Positions 22,863 through 34,049 of a stretch of 64,000 nucleotides of DNA are shown here, one piece after another. This DNA is from Lophium mytilinum (taxonomy: Eukaryota; Ascomycota; Dothideomycetes; Mytilinidiales; Mytilinidiaceae). Numbering within the stretch: position 1 is the stretch's first letter; each line of letters starts with the position of its first letter. The translations under genes and the position numbers were made by a program. Where the stretch lies: the NCBI GenBank assembly GCA_010093605.1, contig MU004186.1, positions 1,592,616 through 1,656,615 of the forward strand. The letters are read 5' to 3'. The notes below the pieces were generated by a model that saw only the letters and a program-made list of their open reading frames with translations, made no database searches and had not been told where the DNA came from.

Positions 22863-24217
22863 TATCGCGGTCTTTCAAGCTTCGAAATAGGCACACGACA
22901 CTCCTCTGGCAGATCTGCGACGGCTGGGCAGGGACAATGGCAACTTGGAGAGTGCAATTGACGGGTCAGGAGCAGCACAGGAGGAGGTCAAGCAGCAGAA
23001 ATGGAAGCGCACAGTGGAAAGCGGCCGCGGCGGGCTTAATCAACAACAAGGCTGGCAGCACGAATTCCGCAGCATCCGTTATCGAGCGCAAGTGACGTAC
23101 TGGCAGTGGAGCTAGCGCCAGCTTACATCCTTGTTCACCTCCCGCCTTGGCCGTGTTTGCCGAACGTGGCATGGCCAATCAGCGATGGTCGGCGGGGACG
23201 TTCACTTTGAGTCGACTTCAACTCTTTCTCATCTTCAACCTTTCTCAGCTTCAATACCACAAACATGTACTTTGATGCATGCGGACAGGAGTCACTCTCC
23301 AACGAATGTTGGCAATTCCTATTATTCTATGGTTGATCTTCTAGACTTCAACTGCTACCCTTCTCATCCTTCGTCTTTTTCAATCCTCCTGATTTGATAC
23401 TACATCGAATAAGGAGTGCAGTAGATGCAAAGCTAATGCCTACACTTGTATCATCGGCTCTCGGTCAGAAAGTTGATCTCGAAAAATTGGCAGCAGACTT
23501 GGGAACCCGACGGCGGCGGCCATGGACTGTGTCCTTGAGGTGGTGAAGGTATAACCATTCTGGATATGTGGGGTTCAAGCTAGCAATACTAAGACATAGA
23601 GGCTTAGTATTGATAGATTTTTTTGCATTTAACGCTGATTTCTGATGTAGAGGTACTCCATACTTGGTTCGAAGATTGAAGAATTAGAGAGCAAGAAGCA
23701 GATGCCATTATCTCAGCAAAGTCTACCACGCCCTTTATTAGTTGTTCCTGGGATATCCTTCCATTTTGTCTGCGCTATCTGTGCGCTGTCCTCGTGTTGT
23801 CGTTGACTAGCTGTTCAACTCCGCAACCGCTTCACGATAGGTCACCTGACTCCAATGCCAAGGGAAGAGCTACACACGCAGAAAACATTTAGAAGTCACA
23901 CTCGGAGCAGAAGATGCAGTTCGTTTATCTCTCACGCTTTTTTGTGATAGTCTTGATGTTTAACCTATCGCCATTTACCTCTCATTCCCACCGACCTTCA
24001 CCCCATCCCCAGGATGGATGTTCATATACCACGAACACTAGCCTTAGAAAAGTCACTATCACGCTGTTTCCATGTGCTATCAAGCTCCGCTGGCAATATT
24101 CGATCACTCTTCATTGCGTACATCTCCGGGTGAAGCAGTAGACTCAAGATTGATATGCTAGCTACCAACCGCTATCCTACCTCCTTCAACTTCACTCACC
24201 ACTACAATTTCCTACCG
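22863..24217. other. Intergenic region between phosphate carrier and the cysteine-rich array
   Basis: About 1.35 kb with only short, unsupported open frames. On the minus strand near 23480-23530 a short stretch reads VCCQF in one frame; it could be the remains of another array member, but the rest of the motif is missing, so I do not call it. The carrier promoter should lie just after 22863. Confidence 0.4.
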
Positions 24218-24400
24218 TCACGGCGCAGCCTCCTGGTTCCAAAACAATGGGCAGTAAGAGCAGATCCAATGGCTGCATCGATAGCATCTGAGAAAAGTAG
24301 CCCCATTGACTGTGCGGCACTGGCAGCACTGGCGGTCATAGCCGTCTTTTCGGAACTCCTCCGACGAGCCAGGCTCTGGGCTTGAGGGAAGTATGGCCAT
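24218..24400 (-). CDS. Small cysteine-rich protein, array copy 1
   Basis: A 60-residue protein starting at ATG 24400 (MAILPSSPEPGSSEEF). The C-terminal half has the array motif: CCQC, ten residues, CYRC, SHWI, CSYC, that is CxxC-x10-CxxC-xHxx-CxxC. Six paired cysteines plus a histidine at fixed spacing imply bound zinc. There is no signal peptide or membrane segment, so it is probably cytosolic or nuclear. The start MAIL is shared with copy 5. No intron. I recognise no named family, although short fungal proteins with a CCQCG motif followed by paired cysteines are familiar. Confidence 0.62.
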   Translation of the reverse strand: MAILPSSPEPGSSEEFRKDGYDRQCCQCRTVNGATFLRCYRCSHWICSYCPLFWNQEAAP

Positions 24401-24793
24401 TCCAGATGCTGTGAGATTGACTTAAGGAGTTTACAGATTGATATCGATAGCAATCTTTAGATCATGCGGTCTTGCCGTGGTTTGATGATGGAAAGCGAGC
24501 TTGAAGCTTGATACGAAGGTATGAGGAGCAAGCAGAAAAGTTAGAGATTGATATACCCTAAGGCAGCCGGATTCCGACACGTCAAGCACATGCTACTCTT
24601 GATACGCTGTAGAATCTGCTGGCTGCATAATCGCTTGGTGTCGCCGAGGCCGTAAGTGAAGTGGGTTGTCAGTGATTGGCGTTCAGCTACCATCTCATCC
24701 TACCCAACCCCCTTAATAGTGATAGTTCGCTACTACCCATCTCCTATATTTCGCCAGCGACTCCTTTATCCTTTACTATTGCACGCTCTTCCC

Positions 24794-24943
24794 CTAGTAG
24801 ACATCGCAGTACTCGCAAATCTGATGGTTGCAGTTATTGCATCGAACCGCCTCCGGCTTGTTGACGTCCTCGCATTGGCAGCACTGCATACAGCTGTCGC
24901 TCTCACGCTCCGGAGTTGAAAGGTGCGGTGGAACGTAAGGCAT
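24794..24943 (-). CDS. Small cysteine-rich protein, array copy 2
   Basis: A 49-residue protein from ATG 24943 (MPYVPPHLSTPERESD), too short for many ORF cut-offs. It contains CCQC, ten residues, CNNC, NHQI, CEYC, the exact array spacing, and ends three residues later (DVY). A TATATAAA box lies on the minus strand about 110 bp upstream. The conserved spacing shared with the neighbours is the main evidence that this short frame is real. Confidence 0.65.
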   Translation of the reverse strand: MPYVPPHLSTPERESDSCMQCCQCEDVNKPEAVRCNNCNHQICEYCDVY

Positions 24944-25053
24944 GGCGATAGTTTGGTGAGTACCTCTGTGAAGTGTTTGTGTGACGGTAGTACCTAGCCT
25001 TGATGTATACTTGAAGTTAGATATGGATCTGAAGATAAGTGTAGGTTTGCTGA

Positions 25054-25061
25054 TTTATATA
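25054..25061 (-). promoter_or_regulatory. TATA box of array copy 2
   Basis: TATATAAA on the minus strand, about 111 bp before the copy 2 ATG. Comparable boxes precede copies 5 and 7 at 130-172 bp, which suggests that the array members kept their own promoters. Confidence 0.5.
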
Positions 25062-25310
25062 AAGAGAAATGAAAAATGCCCGGGGGCTTTATAAGCTAGG
25101 AAACATAATCTGGGATGCGTTGTTCGGAGCATGCTGTCCAAGTACTGATCTGGTTTGCTGGCAATGGCACGTGGCACAAATCACTCACACCTCCGCAGAC
25201 CGTCGAGTGAACTAGTATATTCTTAACTCATTCGCCAGTATTCCCTCCCTTGCAATTCTGTAGATACCACTTTACTATAGTCGGTAGCGACTAGGACATC
25301 CCTCGCCGCA

Positions 25311-25463
25311 TTAACCTATATAGACACTACAGTACCGGCAAAGTTCATGGTTGCAATACGAGCACCAAACCGCGCCATCCATATTGACGTAGTCGCATTG
25401 GCAGCATTGGAGACACACGTTGCTCTGAAGCCTTTGAGCTGAAGAGGTAGTAAGTCTGGCCAT
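25311..25463 (-). CDS. Small cysteine-rich protein, array copy 3
   Basis: A 50-residue protein from ATG 25463 (MARLTTSSAQRLQSNV). The motif is CCQC, ten residues, CSYC, NHEL, CRYC, followed by SVYIG and the stop. It is closest to copy 2 in the core and in length. The position before the second pair is Trp where copies 1, 2 and 5 have Arg. No clear TATA box was seen upstream. Confidence 0.62.
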   Translation of the reverse strand: MARLTTSSAQRLQSNVCLQCCQCDYVNMDGAVWCSYCNHELCRYCSVYIG

Positions 25464-25862
25464 GATGAGAGTTTCGAGATGTTATCGTTAGACTATGCTT
25501 GTTGCCGGGATTTCGGGAGCTTCGAAGTATAGTAGCGTTCGGCTTGATGCTGGGTTTTGATATGACTCCATGAAATGAGACTGATTTTCAGAATTAATGT
25601 ACAGAGGGAAAAGGAGAGTGCCGTGGAATGATTACAAACCAAGATCGTAAATCGAGTGACAGCTTAGTGTACTGTTGGCATTGCGTTGCTATGAACGTGT
25701 TCTGCAACTACTTTGGCAACTTTATGAGAATGATAGTTAGATGCTAGGTACATTGATACATGTCATTTAGGCTTTAGTGATTACTTATGACCCTCGCCGA
25801 CCGCTTCACCCCCACCTAGTCCATAGCCCCCCGTCTTATGGTGGTGAGCCTTGATACATTAA

Positions 25863-26033
25863 AAAGGCTCACAGAATTCGCAAATCGGGGGGCCACAGTA
25901 ATGAAACATTCTTTGCAGAGTCCGACGTATTTGTCGCACTGACAGCAATGCTAACGTTCCTCGTCTTCGTGTCGTAACGAGTCAAGATTCGGAGTCGAGG
26001 AGAGCCTCGCCGTGGTGAGGATATCGAGGAACT
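25863..26033 (-). pseudogene. Broken array copy 4
   Basis: The minus strand shows ILTTARLSSTPNLDS where a start would be expected (ATC in place of ATG), then an in-frame TAG directly before HCCQC, then a shortened spacer, CKEC, and a one-base frameshift in a T run before FHYCGPPICEFC. Three separate lesions in a recognisable relative mark it as a decayed gene. The peptide LTTARLSS resembles the start of copy 3 (MARLTTSS). Confidence 0.6.
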
Positions 26034-26466
26034 GATGTATACGGTGCTTTTAGAGGAATTACGATTGATCTGGAGATAGGAGTGATTGACTTTGAGCTGA
26101 AGCTTGATGCAGAGGTTTGGCTTTTGATGTTATTAAGAATGAAGAAAAAAAAGAAAGACAGCAGAGACTTTTATGGACCTCGAAAAGCTGACGCGTACTA
26201 TGCTGCACCCGCCACCTCGTCTACTTCATAGGGCCCGCTGGCACATACACATGAATAAAGGCCCGATTCTGGCATAGAGACATGGAAACAACGGCCTTCA
26301 TAGCCAATCACATTGGCACCATCACGCTACACCAGCTTACACACCATCACAGAAGCAAATAGATTAAGCTTTTCCCCACTACCTATTGCCTCTAGTCACT
26401 TTCCGCTGCCTTCCCTACTCATGCTCAGTCTTACCCCTCCAAGCCTTCCCAGCGAGCTTGGACATC

Positions 26467-26679
26467 CTAGAGGGGGCGACATTGAAAGCAGATGAAATGG
26501 CGGCAACTAATACGATCGCAGCGCACCTCGTCAAATCGGTTATGCATGCCACATCGACAGCATTCAATCATTTGCTCCTCTTCAGATCCCGAGTAGTATC
26601 CCTCATCGTCATCGTAATCCTCATATTCTGGGCGACGTCGAAGTGGGCCCGGCCCTTGGGTGGAAGACAGGATAGCCAT
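26467..26679 (-). CDS. Small cysteine-rich protein, array copy 5
   Basis: A 70-residue protein from ATG 26679 (MAILSSTQGPGPLRRR). A very acidic, Tyr-rich segment (about residues 18-36, EYEDYDDDEGYY) precedes the motif CCRC, ten residues, CDRISC, RHFI, CFQC. Here the middle pair is spaced by four residues where the other copies have two, the only spacing change among the intact members. It ends three residues after the last cysteine, like copy 2. A TATAAAAG box lies 172 bp upstream. Confidence 0.66.
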   Translation of the reverse strand: MAILSSTQGPGPLRRRPEYEDYDDDEGYYSGSEEEQMIECCRCGMHNRFDEVRCDRISCRHFICFQCRPL

Positions 26680-26850
26680 TATGAAGATGTTTTGATATCG
26701 TGATATGGGTTTTGTGATGCGGGAGATTCAAGGCTTTGGTGCTGACGATTTTTGAAAGTGGTTGATATTCTTGGTTTGAATTTTGATATAGGGTTATACT
26801 TGAGTGCAGAATGATAGATGTAGAGAGTAAGAAAAGAATGGGAAGAGGTT

Positions 26851-26858
26851 CTTTTATA
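26851..26858 (-). promoter_or_regulatory. TATA box of array copy 5
   Basis: TATAAAAG on the minus strand 172 bp before the copy 5 start codon. The stretch between is A/C rich on the sense strand, like a fungal leader. Confidence 0.45.
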
Positions 26859-27275
26859 TCTAGAAAAGATGCTTCACCCTACGCTACGCCTGAGCTGTCT
26901 TCCAGTTTATCGAGTCTGCTGGCCATTGCACCGTGGTATGAGTGAAGTACTGAGAGGAGCGTCAGTCTCCAGCACTTGAGTGAATTTGCAGCAGCTTCAT
27001 TGTTGATAACGCCGTGGTGCGAGTACCCACCCTCTTCATCGTGTCCTTTAGCAAGGCTCCCGTGGTGCGAGTGAGACATCGAACGCATTGTCAGCACCCC
27101 TCCAATTCTTCACCCCATCAAATGAGCCACTCATGAACGTTGATTTTGGGGGTATTGATAGCTATTGAAAACACCCTTGGTAGATAGAGAGAAAGAGAGT
27201 CAATTTTCAGGTAACATCTCCCATCACCCTGCTATGATCACCCCTTTCCCACCCCCTACCCTCCACCGTCGGCAT

Positions 27276-27419
27276 TCAGAACTCATCATAGAAAGTCATG
27301 CAACCCTGACAAACCACATGCCCGCACTCACCGCATCGCTCTGGATCCGGTCCGCTCGCCCCGCCACACTGGCAGCAGTAAAAGAAGTCGTCGTAGGGCT
27401 TGAGGTGTAGGTGTAGCAT
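27276..27419 (-). CDS. Small cysteine-rich protein, array copy 7
   Basis: A 47-residue protein from ATG 27419 (MLHLHLKPYDDFFY). The motif is CCQC, ten residues (GGASGPDPER), CGEC, GHVV, CQGC, then MTFYDEF. The open frame extends upstream to 27782 without a stop, but the ATG at 27419 gives a protein matching its neighbours, and a TATA box at 27549 lies inside the longer frame, so I prefer the short form. The core CCQCGG...CGHxxC is the one closest to short zinc-finger proteins known widely in ascomycetes. Confidence 0.65.
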   Translation of the reverse strand: MLHLHLKPYDDFFYCCQCGGASGPDPERCGECGHVVCQGCMTFYDEF

Positions 27420-27548
27420 TGCGGAGATCTGGACTCTCGAATAGTATGGTGGCTGAATTTTTTGCTGTGTTTCAACAATGGTTCCTGGTAGTGTAGTTGA
27501 GTGATGATTGGAAACTTTGAGTAAGGAAGAGACTCGGAGGGATGGGGG

Positions 27549-27558
27549 TTTATATATA
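27549..27558 (-). promoter_or_regulatory. TATA box of array copy 7
   Basis: TATATATAAA on the minus strand 130 bp before the copy 7 ATG; it also argues against the longer upstream reading frame being coding. Confidence 0.5.
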
Positions 27559-28755
27559 TGAGGAGAAAGACGTACTACGCTACGTTGTTCCTGAACAATG
27601 CGAGGTGGCGCGAACAATGTGCTTCGAGCAGTGCTGGGCGTTCGTGACTGGCGCATGTACAAACCTCCGCTTGGTAGGACTACGCACGGTAGAAGCGGAC
27701 TGGGAACACGTACCGCAAAACACGTACTAAAAGGCGACGGAAAGGGGCTCCAAAAGCACCTACCGTTCCCAGCATCAGCCAATCAATTGAGCACTTGGAA
27801 AGGCGACTGTACAAATCAAGTTTTCTTCTATTCAACCACTTAAGGTGACTTTTACAAGAAGTATCAAGCCCTAGGCTACATTCATCGCCTTTCTGACCGC
27901 CAACATCGACAAACCAGCCAGCTAGCCCGAAAGCCAGCAAACCCAGCTCGCATCCGTCGACAGCATCCATATTCCCCTGAGACCTACAAGCAGACCCAGA
28001 TGTAAACAATGACAGCCAGCAAGGCAGCCTCACAGCCAGCCCACCGCGCCATCCCCTCCACACAATTCCGTGAGAAATAAGTTAGCTAGCTAGCCCGAAA
28101 GCCGGCCTGCCAAACTCGAGTCCCAAACATCCGTAATACCCCCCCAAACAAACAAGAGGCGCCCCGCCCCAGATATGTGCCGCCCTCAGGCCAGGCAATG
28201 CATGAAAACAAAACTCCCAGCCAAATGCAAATCACAGGATATTACCGCCGTGCCGAACCGTCTGGTGATCTTGTTCCTCCGCGTTAAGTGCTTGTGATGT
28301 TGCCTGTGTCCACGGGTGTACTAAGCGGCCTCCAGCTAAGTTTCAGAGATGGAGAGCCGCAGAACATCGAATCCAGAAAGTACCAGCCAGTATGAGCAAA
28401 ACAAAAGAAAAGGAAACAGCACGGTATACCGACCGCGGTAGGAAAGACCAGGAGACCGCCATCGATGCTTTTTTGTATATTCGCCAGGACCAGAAAGCCT
28501 CCCGGTGCCAGTCGTGGGGTGCGAGATTCAGAGCGGAGGCCTGGGCCATCTGTATGCAGTTGTCGACGTCGGGAGTCGAATTATGAACAAGGAGAAGGAA
28601 AAGTCCGCTCGAGCGCCGTTTATGCGTTGTTGTCGTCATCGTTTTTACAAAGGCGCCGAAGGACAGGGTATCATGGGAAAATGGACAATAGAGCTCAACT
28701 CGCTGCGCAATTGCTGTTTCTTGAGAGAGCGATCCAGGGAAGTCGTCGGAGAGTT
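27559..28755. other. Intergenic region downstream of the Cdc4-like gene
   Basis: About 1.2 kb. The phrase agctagcccgaaagcc occurs twice (27920 and 28091), a short direct repeat 170 bp apart. Open frames on both strands overlap and have no domain support. The 3' end of the Cdc4-like transcript lies at the right side. Confidence 0.4.
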
Positions 28756-30939
28756 TCAGGGGCCATCGGCATCGGTAGCGTCGGTCATGGTAACATCTAC
28801 CTCTGCTTCCGATCGGGAATCACGAGCGGAAATAATTGGTGGCGGCGGAGGAGGTTGTCCTCGCGGCCAGGCTGGCTCAGCGTTTGGAGAAAACGACCAC
28901 ACCTGTGCATTTTAGTCAGCAACCGTAAACCAACCTCGACGACGACAGTCCTTTCAGCTGAACGTGTGAGGGATATTCACTCACCTCCATAATGGTACGG
29001 CCCCCTCGGCTGGCCATGACAACGGCCTTCTCCTCCTCGAATACGACCCGCCAGACAGCCTCAGCCGGCGAGCCAAGCTCCCGCACCAGCAGGCCAGTCT
29101 TGAGGTCCCATACTTTGACGCGTCCGTCGCTGCCGCCACTCACGATACGAGTATGGTCAAACTGCAGGCTTGTGACGCTATTGTCGTGTGCTGCGAGACG
29201 ATGGATTGGCTGATTGTCGGCCAGCGACCAAACTCGCACCGAGCCGTCAGAACCACCAGTGACCAGCACGTCCTCCCGCATCTGCAATTGACCAACGAGA
29301 GAAGTATGACCTTGCAAGACAGCAAGGTTTCGCCTACCAATTACATTAGTACTAATACGCGTTGAGTTCAATAGGCATGCTTACCCATCGGTAGGGTCCC
29401 AAATACGGACACTCGTGTCAAGACTACCGGTGGCAATCTTCTTGCCGTCAAATGCAATTGCGTAGATCTGGCTGAAATGACCAGTCAACGTACGAAGGCA
29501 TCGGCCTTCCGAAATGGACCAGATACGGGCGGTGGTATCATAGCTGCCGGACACAACAAGATCCCCGTGGATGTCTAGGCACCGGACGCTGGCTTGATGA
29601 CCAACTAAAACATGCTTGCATATACCCTTCTTCAGATCCCAGATACGCAGCGTGGTGTCTCTAGAACCAGAGATTGCTGTATCGGCATCTGACATCTTGA
29701 GACATCTGACTGTTGAGGTATGACCCCTGAGGACGTGAACAGCCGTCCTGTCTAACCGTAAGTAGGGTACACCAAACATGGAATCTGAATAAGGAAGTTT
29801 TGGGGATTCAACACACCCGGAGTTAAGATTCCAGACGCGCACATCGCGGTCACAACCGCCGCTCACCAGGAGATCGCCCCAAGGGACCATCGCCCAGACA
29901 CCCATCACGTGGCCTGTGAGAGTCTTGAGATGGTTCCCAAGAACGTCGAACACATGGATCTTGGCATTGTCCAGGGCGACAATGATATACTTCATCGTTA
30001 GATGGAGGCTGGTAACCACCCCTTGATCCGGTGTGATTTGGCGGGAGTCGCAATGACCCCCTGAGCGCCAGGCGGTCTCCACCATATATCGCTGCTTGAA
30101 GAAAGACTGGTAGTCCTCTACACCTTCCGGCCATACGTCTTTCAAGAATTTGACAGCTTCGTCGGGATTCATGGTCTCCTGGCAACCGTTGACTTGCAGC
30201 TCTGCCTTATGGAATTGTTCGCATCGTTTTTGAGCGGACAGTCCGAGGAACTTCTTGCTGATGGTCTCATATCCGTATTTCTCGCACAGTGACTTCCAGG
30301 CCATGTCATCATCGACCATAGCGTTCCAACGCTTGGAAACTTGCGAGGCGCGGGTGAGGGTTGCGGGGTCATCGAAATGTTCCAGAACCTGTTGCAAAAG
30401 TCAGAAGAGTCATCCATATAATTCGGATTTCCACTTACGCGAAGGATCAACTCGTCGGGGAGGACCATCATAGGGTCTTTTTGCAGTCTCGGAGTTACGA
30501 AGTCCTTGACGAAACTCAGCAAGTTGGTGTCGCACATGTTGAGAACTTCGCCTAACAGGCGCTTTCGTTCGTCTGTGCTAAGATCCTTGAACAGAGTACG
30601 GATCGCTCTGAATTGGGGATCCTCATACTCCTTGGCTTGGCTCCAATCAAGGTCTTGTTGGGTCGGCGAGGGACTGGGTGCTGGGGTCGGAGGCGACGCT
30701 GGCGCGGATGGCAAAAGACTATGCGGTATGGAAGAAGAGAGAGGGCTTGTCGGCGTATGGATTGAGCGTGGTGCAGTGCGCGACATCATGCTGCGCTTTC
30801 GAGTGCGGGTTGTCGGGGATGGAAAGAGGGTGGAAGGTCCTGTCAGGGCGACCGGCGAGATCATGGCTCCGTCCATGTCAGCCTCAAGATCAGGGCTGTT
30901 GCGTCCACCCTCTGATAGTCTAGGAAAGTCTCCTTCCAT
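28756..30939 (-). CDS. F-box/WD40 protein, Cdc4-like SCF substrate receptor
   Basis: Four exons (30939-30439, 30388-29385, 29333-28985, 28902-28756) with introns of 50, 51 and 82 nt give 666 residues. Such proteins bring phosphorylated substrates to the SCF ubiquitin ligase. The Ser/Pro-rich N-terminus ends near residue 100. The F-box (MVLPDELILRVLEHFDDP, about 157-200) is completed by the first splice. At least seven WD repeats follow from about residue 275; repeat ends such as DRDVRVWN, DTTLRIWD, DTTARIWS, DTSVRIWD, DGSVRVWS and DGRVKVWD are plain. The last intron joins RTIMEV to WSFSP, and the acidic C-terminal tail ends in DATDADGP. WD40 similarity to Cdc4/Pop1 is from recall; sulfur-regulatory F-box/WD proteins are the main alternative. 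Confidence 0.9.
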
Positions 30940-33900
30940 GATGTCGATCGAAGCGAAGAGATGTGGTGTTGTAGACGCTGAGGGGGCTCGAGGCAGTGTT
31001 GCTGCTCTCGCCCGTCACCGCGGTGTTGTATGGTTTGCAACAAGCCGAGTGCGACCGCAGGGCATTCGAGCCGACTAGGCCGTCTCAAGAGGAAGCACAA
31101 GGACCGTGTTCGGGGAGGATGCAGTCGAGGGCTAGTGTTTCGAATGGGGGAGGGTGTGAGGTCGAAGGCACAGGAGCCCGCGACAGGGCCTTAAGCGCGC
31201 TGGGGAGCACGGCGCTTGCAGAGACCAAAGCACGCCCGACAGACGAAACGAAGAGCACGGAGCCAGCAAGAGGCTGCCGGCGAGAATGTCGAGGGCGGAT
31301 TGGATTGGTAAGTGATCGAGCCGTGAGGGAGGTTGCGTCGGTGGATGATGTCGAAGCGGCCGTCCAAGAATTGGATTATGGCGCGCAGCAAGCGGATGAC
31401 CCAGGGAACGCTTCGTTCACGCCAGCGGCAGTAGGTACCCCCTCGCGGCCCTGCGCAGGATGATGGGAGATCGGGACGGTCCGAGTGCACGCCGTGTTTG
31501 AGAGGACCAGACGCCTGCTCCTGCTGCTGCTGAGTTCTTCGTCTTCCAAGGGCTGTGACTCCAGCGCCCAGCGTGCCTGAACATCTGCCGCCAGGGGCCC
31601 GTCAGCTGCCCGCAACACTCACTCCCTTCTGACCGCCTCGTTTTGGAGTCTTTGGCGCCCTTGGACATCGGCGCCAAAACCTGAAATATAGTGCCAGACC
31701 GGCGCCTCCAACGAGGTCGACGACCCATTCTACAGACAGCAGGCACTACCGGCCCCTCCCGAGAACCGCCCGCGTCTCCACGACCAAGCTGCGGGTGGCA
31801 ACCGGGATAGGGTGATGCTATATACGCTTCTATTGGATCCGAGTGCCTTTGAAGCACAGTAGTTATCTATTGGCAGGCTAACTATCGCCCCCATATCACC
31901 GCTGCTCTGGACGGCTGATATAAGAGAATCTCAGAGCAATCATCCGACAGGCACGTCCCTTGATAATATCAAGCCATGAAGTTAACATCCGCAGTGGGCA
32001 TACTCGCTAGGATCCGGCGATAGTAGAAGCATGCAGACCACTTTCGGTGTTTTCCGATTTCTCAGCATCCCCACTACAGCCGCACCATCGTTATGCCGCC
32101 GTAGTCGGAAATAGTACTGCATGCTACATCCCTCTAGACCCACTAACGCTGAAGAGCGCTTGTTTATGGAAATCCCTACGAAAATATCTACTTAGAGTAT
32201 CGCAAGGACGCACCAGAAATTGTCGCCTAGAAATCGTGCCTCCAGCAACCCTACTTCTGCCTGAAAAGCTCAAATCAGCCCGACGCTGAACAGTATAACT
32301 GCCAAAGCTGCTGTGTGTTTTGGTGGTTACTCTGTATCGCTCTCGGAAACCCCTCCTTGAATGCTGACACCGCTGAGGCTCGAGGAGCCACCCCCGTCAA
32401 TTTGACCTGCGCACAGGAAACGTACAATTGAAGATTTATTACCAGGTACACGCTATGATCAGCCAGCGACTATGCGCAAAAGCTAGTCTCTCGCTGCAAG
32501 ACACGAGGATATGGTAATGGTGTAGCCCTTGCCAAGATCTCAGTCTTTGTTTTATCAGAAACGAGAAACTGGGAGGCTGTTGGCTTACGCTCTAGATCAC
32601 AGGTACCACCAATATTTCCTTGTCAGCGCTTGTTGAGACGTTAGTCTCGTGGTACTCACGGGAAGGTCGGCTCAATGCCCTTTCTTTCAAGTCATAGGGT
32701 GCTACCGTCGGCAGCGGTTGCATCGGAGACTTTGGTATCATTGCTACGCTTGTCAGTCCTGTGGCTTGAATGCACTTGAGTTAAAGCTCGCACAATGAGA
32801 TTTGCCTTGGAATACCGACTTTGCGAGATTCTGAGAATTAGCTGCCGGCCCTCACTGCCCACGACAGATGTCACAGAGGAGCCTGTGGTAAAAGCGACTT
32901 TAGCAGTCCCATTACTGCAGTCTCTCACGTTGCAAAGCAGGTCAGAAGACGGGAAGTCTGCGTCTGGGTCAGCAAGAGTAGTCGAGGCCCTGATTACGTG
33001 CCCCCGTTCGGGCTATGGGAGTTCAGGCGATCACGAATAGTGGCCATAGCTAAGTTAGACAAAAATACATGCAGTGGCTATGAAGGCGGTTGGTCCCTTT
33101 GTAATAAGTACTTCGTTTCTGAGGTATGCGCAAATAATTCGGCAAAGAGTGAGAACGAACTTTGAAAGGTTGTTCTATTCACTATTTATTTGCATACATT
33201 GAGGGCTAACGGACCACTCCTGCTTTGAGTATCTATGCGGTATGAGCTAGAGTAAAAGAAAACCTCTCACCATTTCTAGCCCTCCTCTTCGCACATGGCA
33301 CCACGCGTATGCCACAGACCGGAGAATATAAATGAGGAGCACAACGAGCTAGCCATATGGTTGGGGTATGTTAATATCCATGCAATAATCTAGAAGTATC
33401 AAGGATATGGATCGGCGTTGTTTGCAACATTTACCGTGTGGTAATACACGATTTGTTTGAGATGGTCGGATGACACCATCAGATAGATTAATTTTATCGG
33501 CATCCGTCCGTGCCATCCCCACCTAAAGCTTTGTCCTCCTAGCATAGTCACTTGTGTCTTGTGAGAAGGGATTGTCGTTTGATGTTAATATAGTACAGTG
33601 GAAGTGAACTGGAGATTCTTTGATACTCTTTCATAGTGAAAGAACGCCATTGTCGACTCATCCCTAGACAGCCCTTCTCATCAAAGAGCTTCGCGATAGG
33701 TAAGAGAATGATAGAGGCGTAATTACAATCATCGAGAGGTGGTGATGATGGCTTGGTGTTGAGTCAAAGTCGCAAGCTAGTCAGGGGTAATGATGCGGGC
33801 ACGCGGGGTGGGAATAACCGTTATTTTACGGCATACTATAGCCACATAAGAGATGAGAAGTTACGAAGGATTTGGAGTACGCCGTATCTCATCACGCAAT

Positions 33901-34049
33901 GCGCGCTAGCTGCTCTAGGACGCGTGAAGTGCTTTTACCTATACACGATTATTAACCTTCGGCATGGCGTCACCATTGCCGGGCAGGGTGTCTCTTGCCT
34001 CTGTCACTCCTCTTGGATGCTCCGGCATCTCTCATTCTCAATTTCCACC
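30940..34049. other. Long gene-free region between divergent genes
   Basis: About 3.1 kb between the divergent Cdc4-like and O-acyltransferase genes. The part next to Cdc4 (30940-31850) is GC-rich with open frames on both strands that overlap and carry no motif. From about 31850 the sequence is less GC-rich, with many stops. A long upstream frame (33753-34049) runs into the acyltransferase but contains no ATG giving a better N-terminus than 34050. Confidence 0.5.

Noticed and set aside
23480-23530. VCCQF on the minus strand left of the array
   Set aside because: Only the first cysteine pair could be matched and the spacing motif is gone; chance is as likely as a decayed array copy.
26879-27097. 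A His-rich minus frame (SHHG repeats) between array copies 5 and 7, at the position where a copy 6 would be expected
   Set aside because: It has no paired cysteines; the HHG repetition comes from three short DNA repeats. I left the number 6 vacant.
30996-31857. Several 100-155 codon frames on both strands upstream of the Cdc4-like gene
   Set aside because: GC-rich region gives open frames in many phases; they overlap and contain no recognisable domain.
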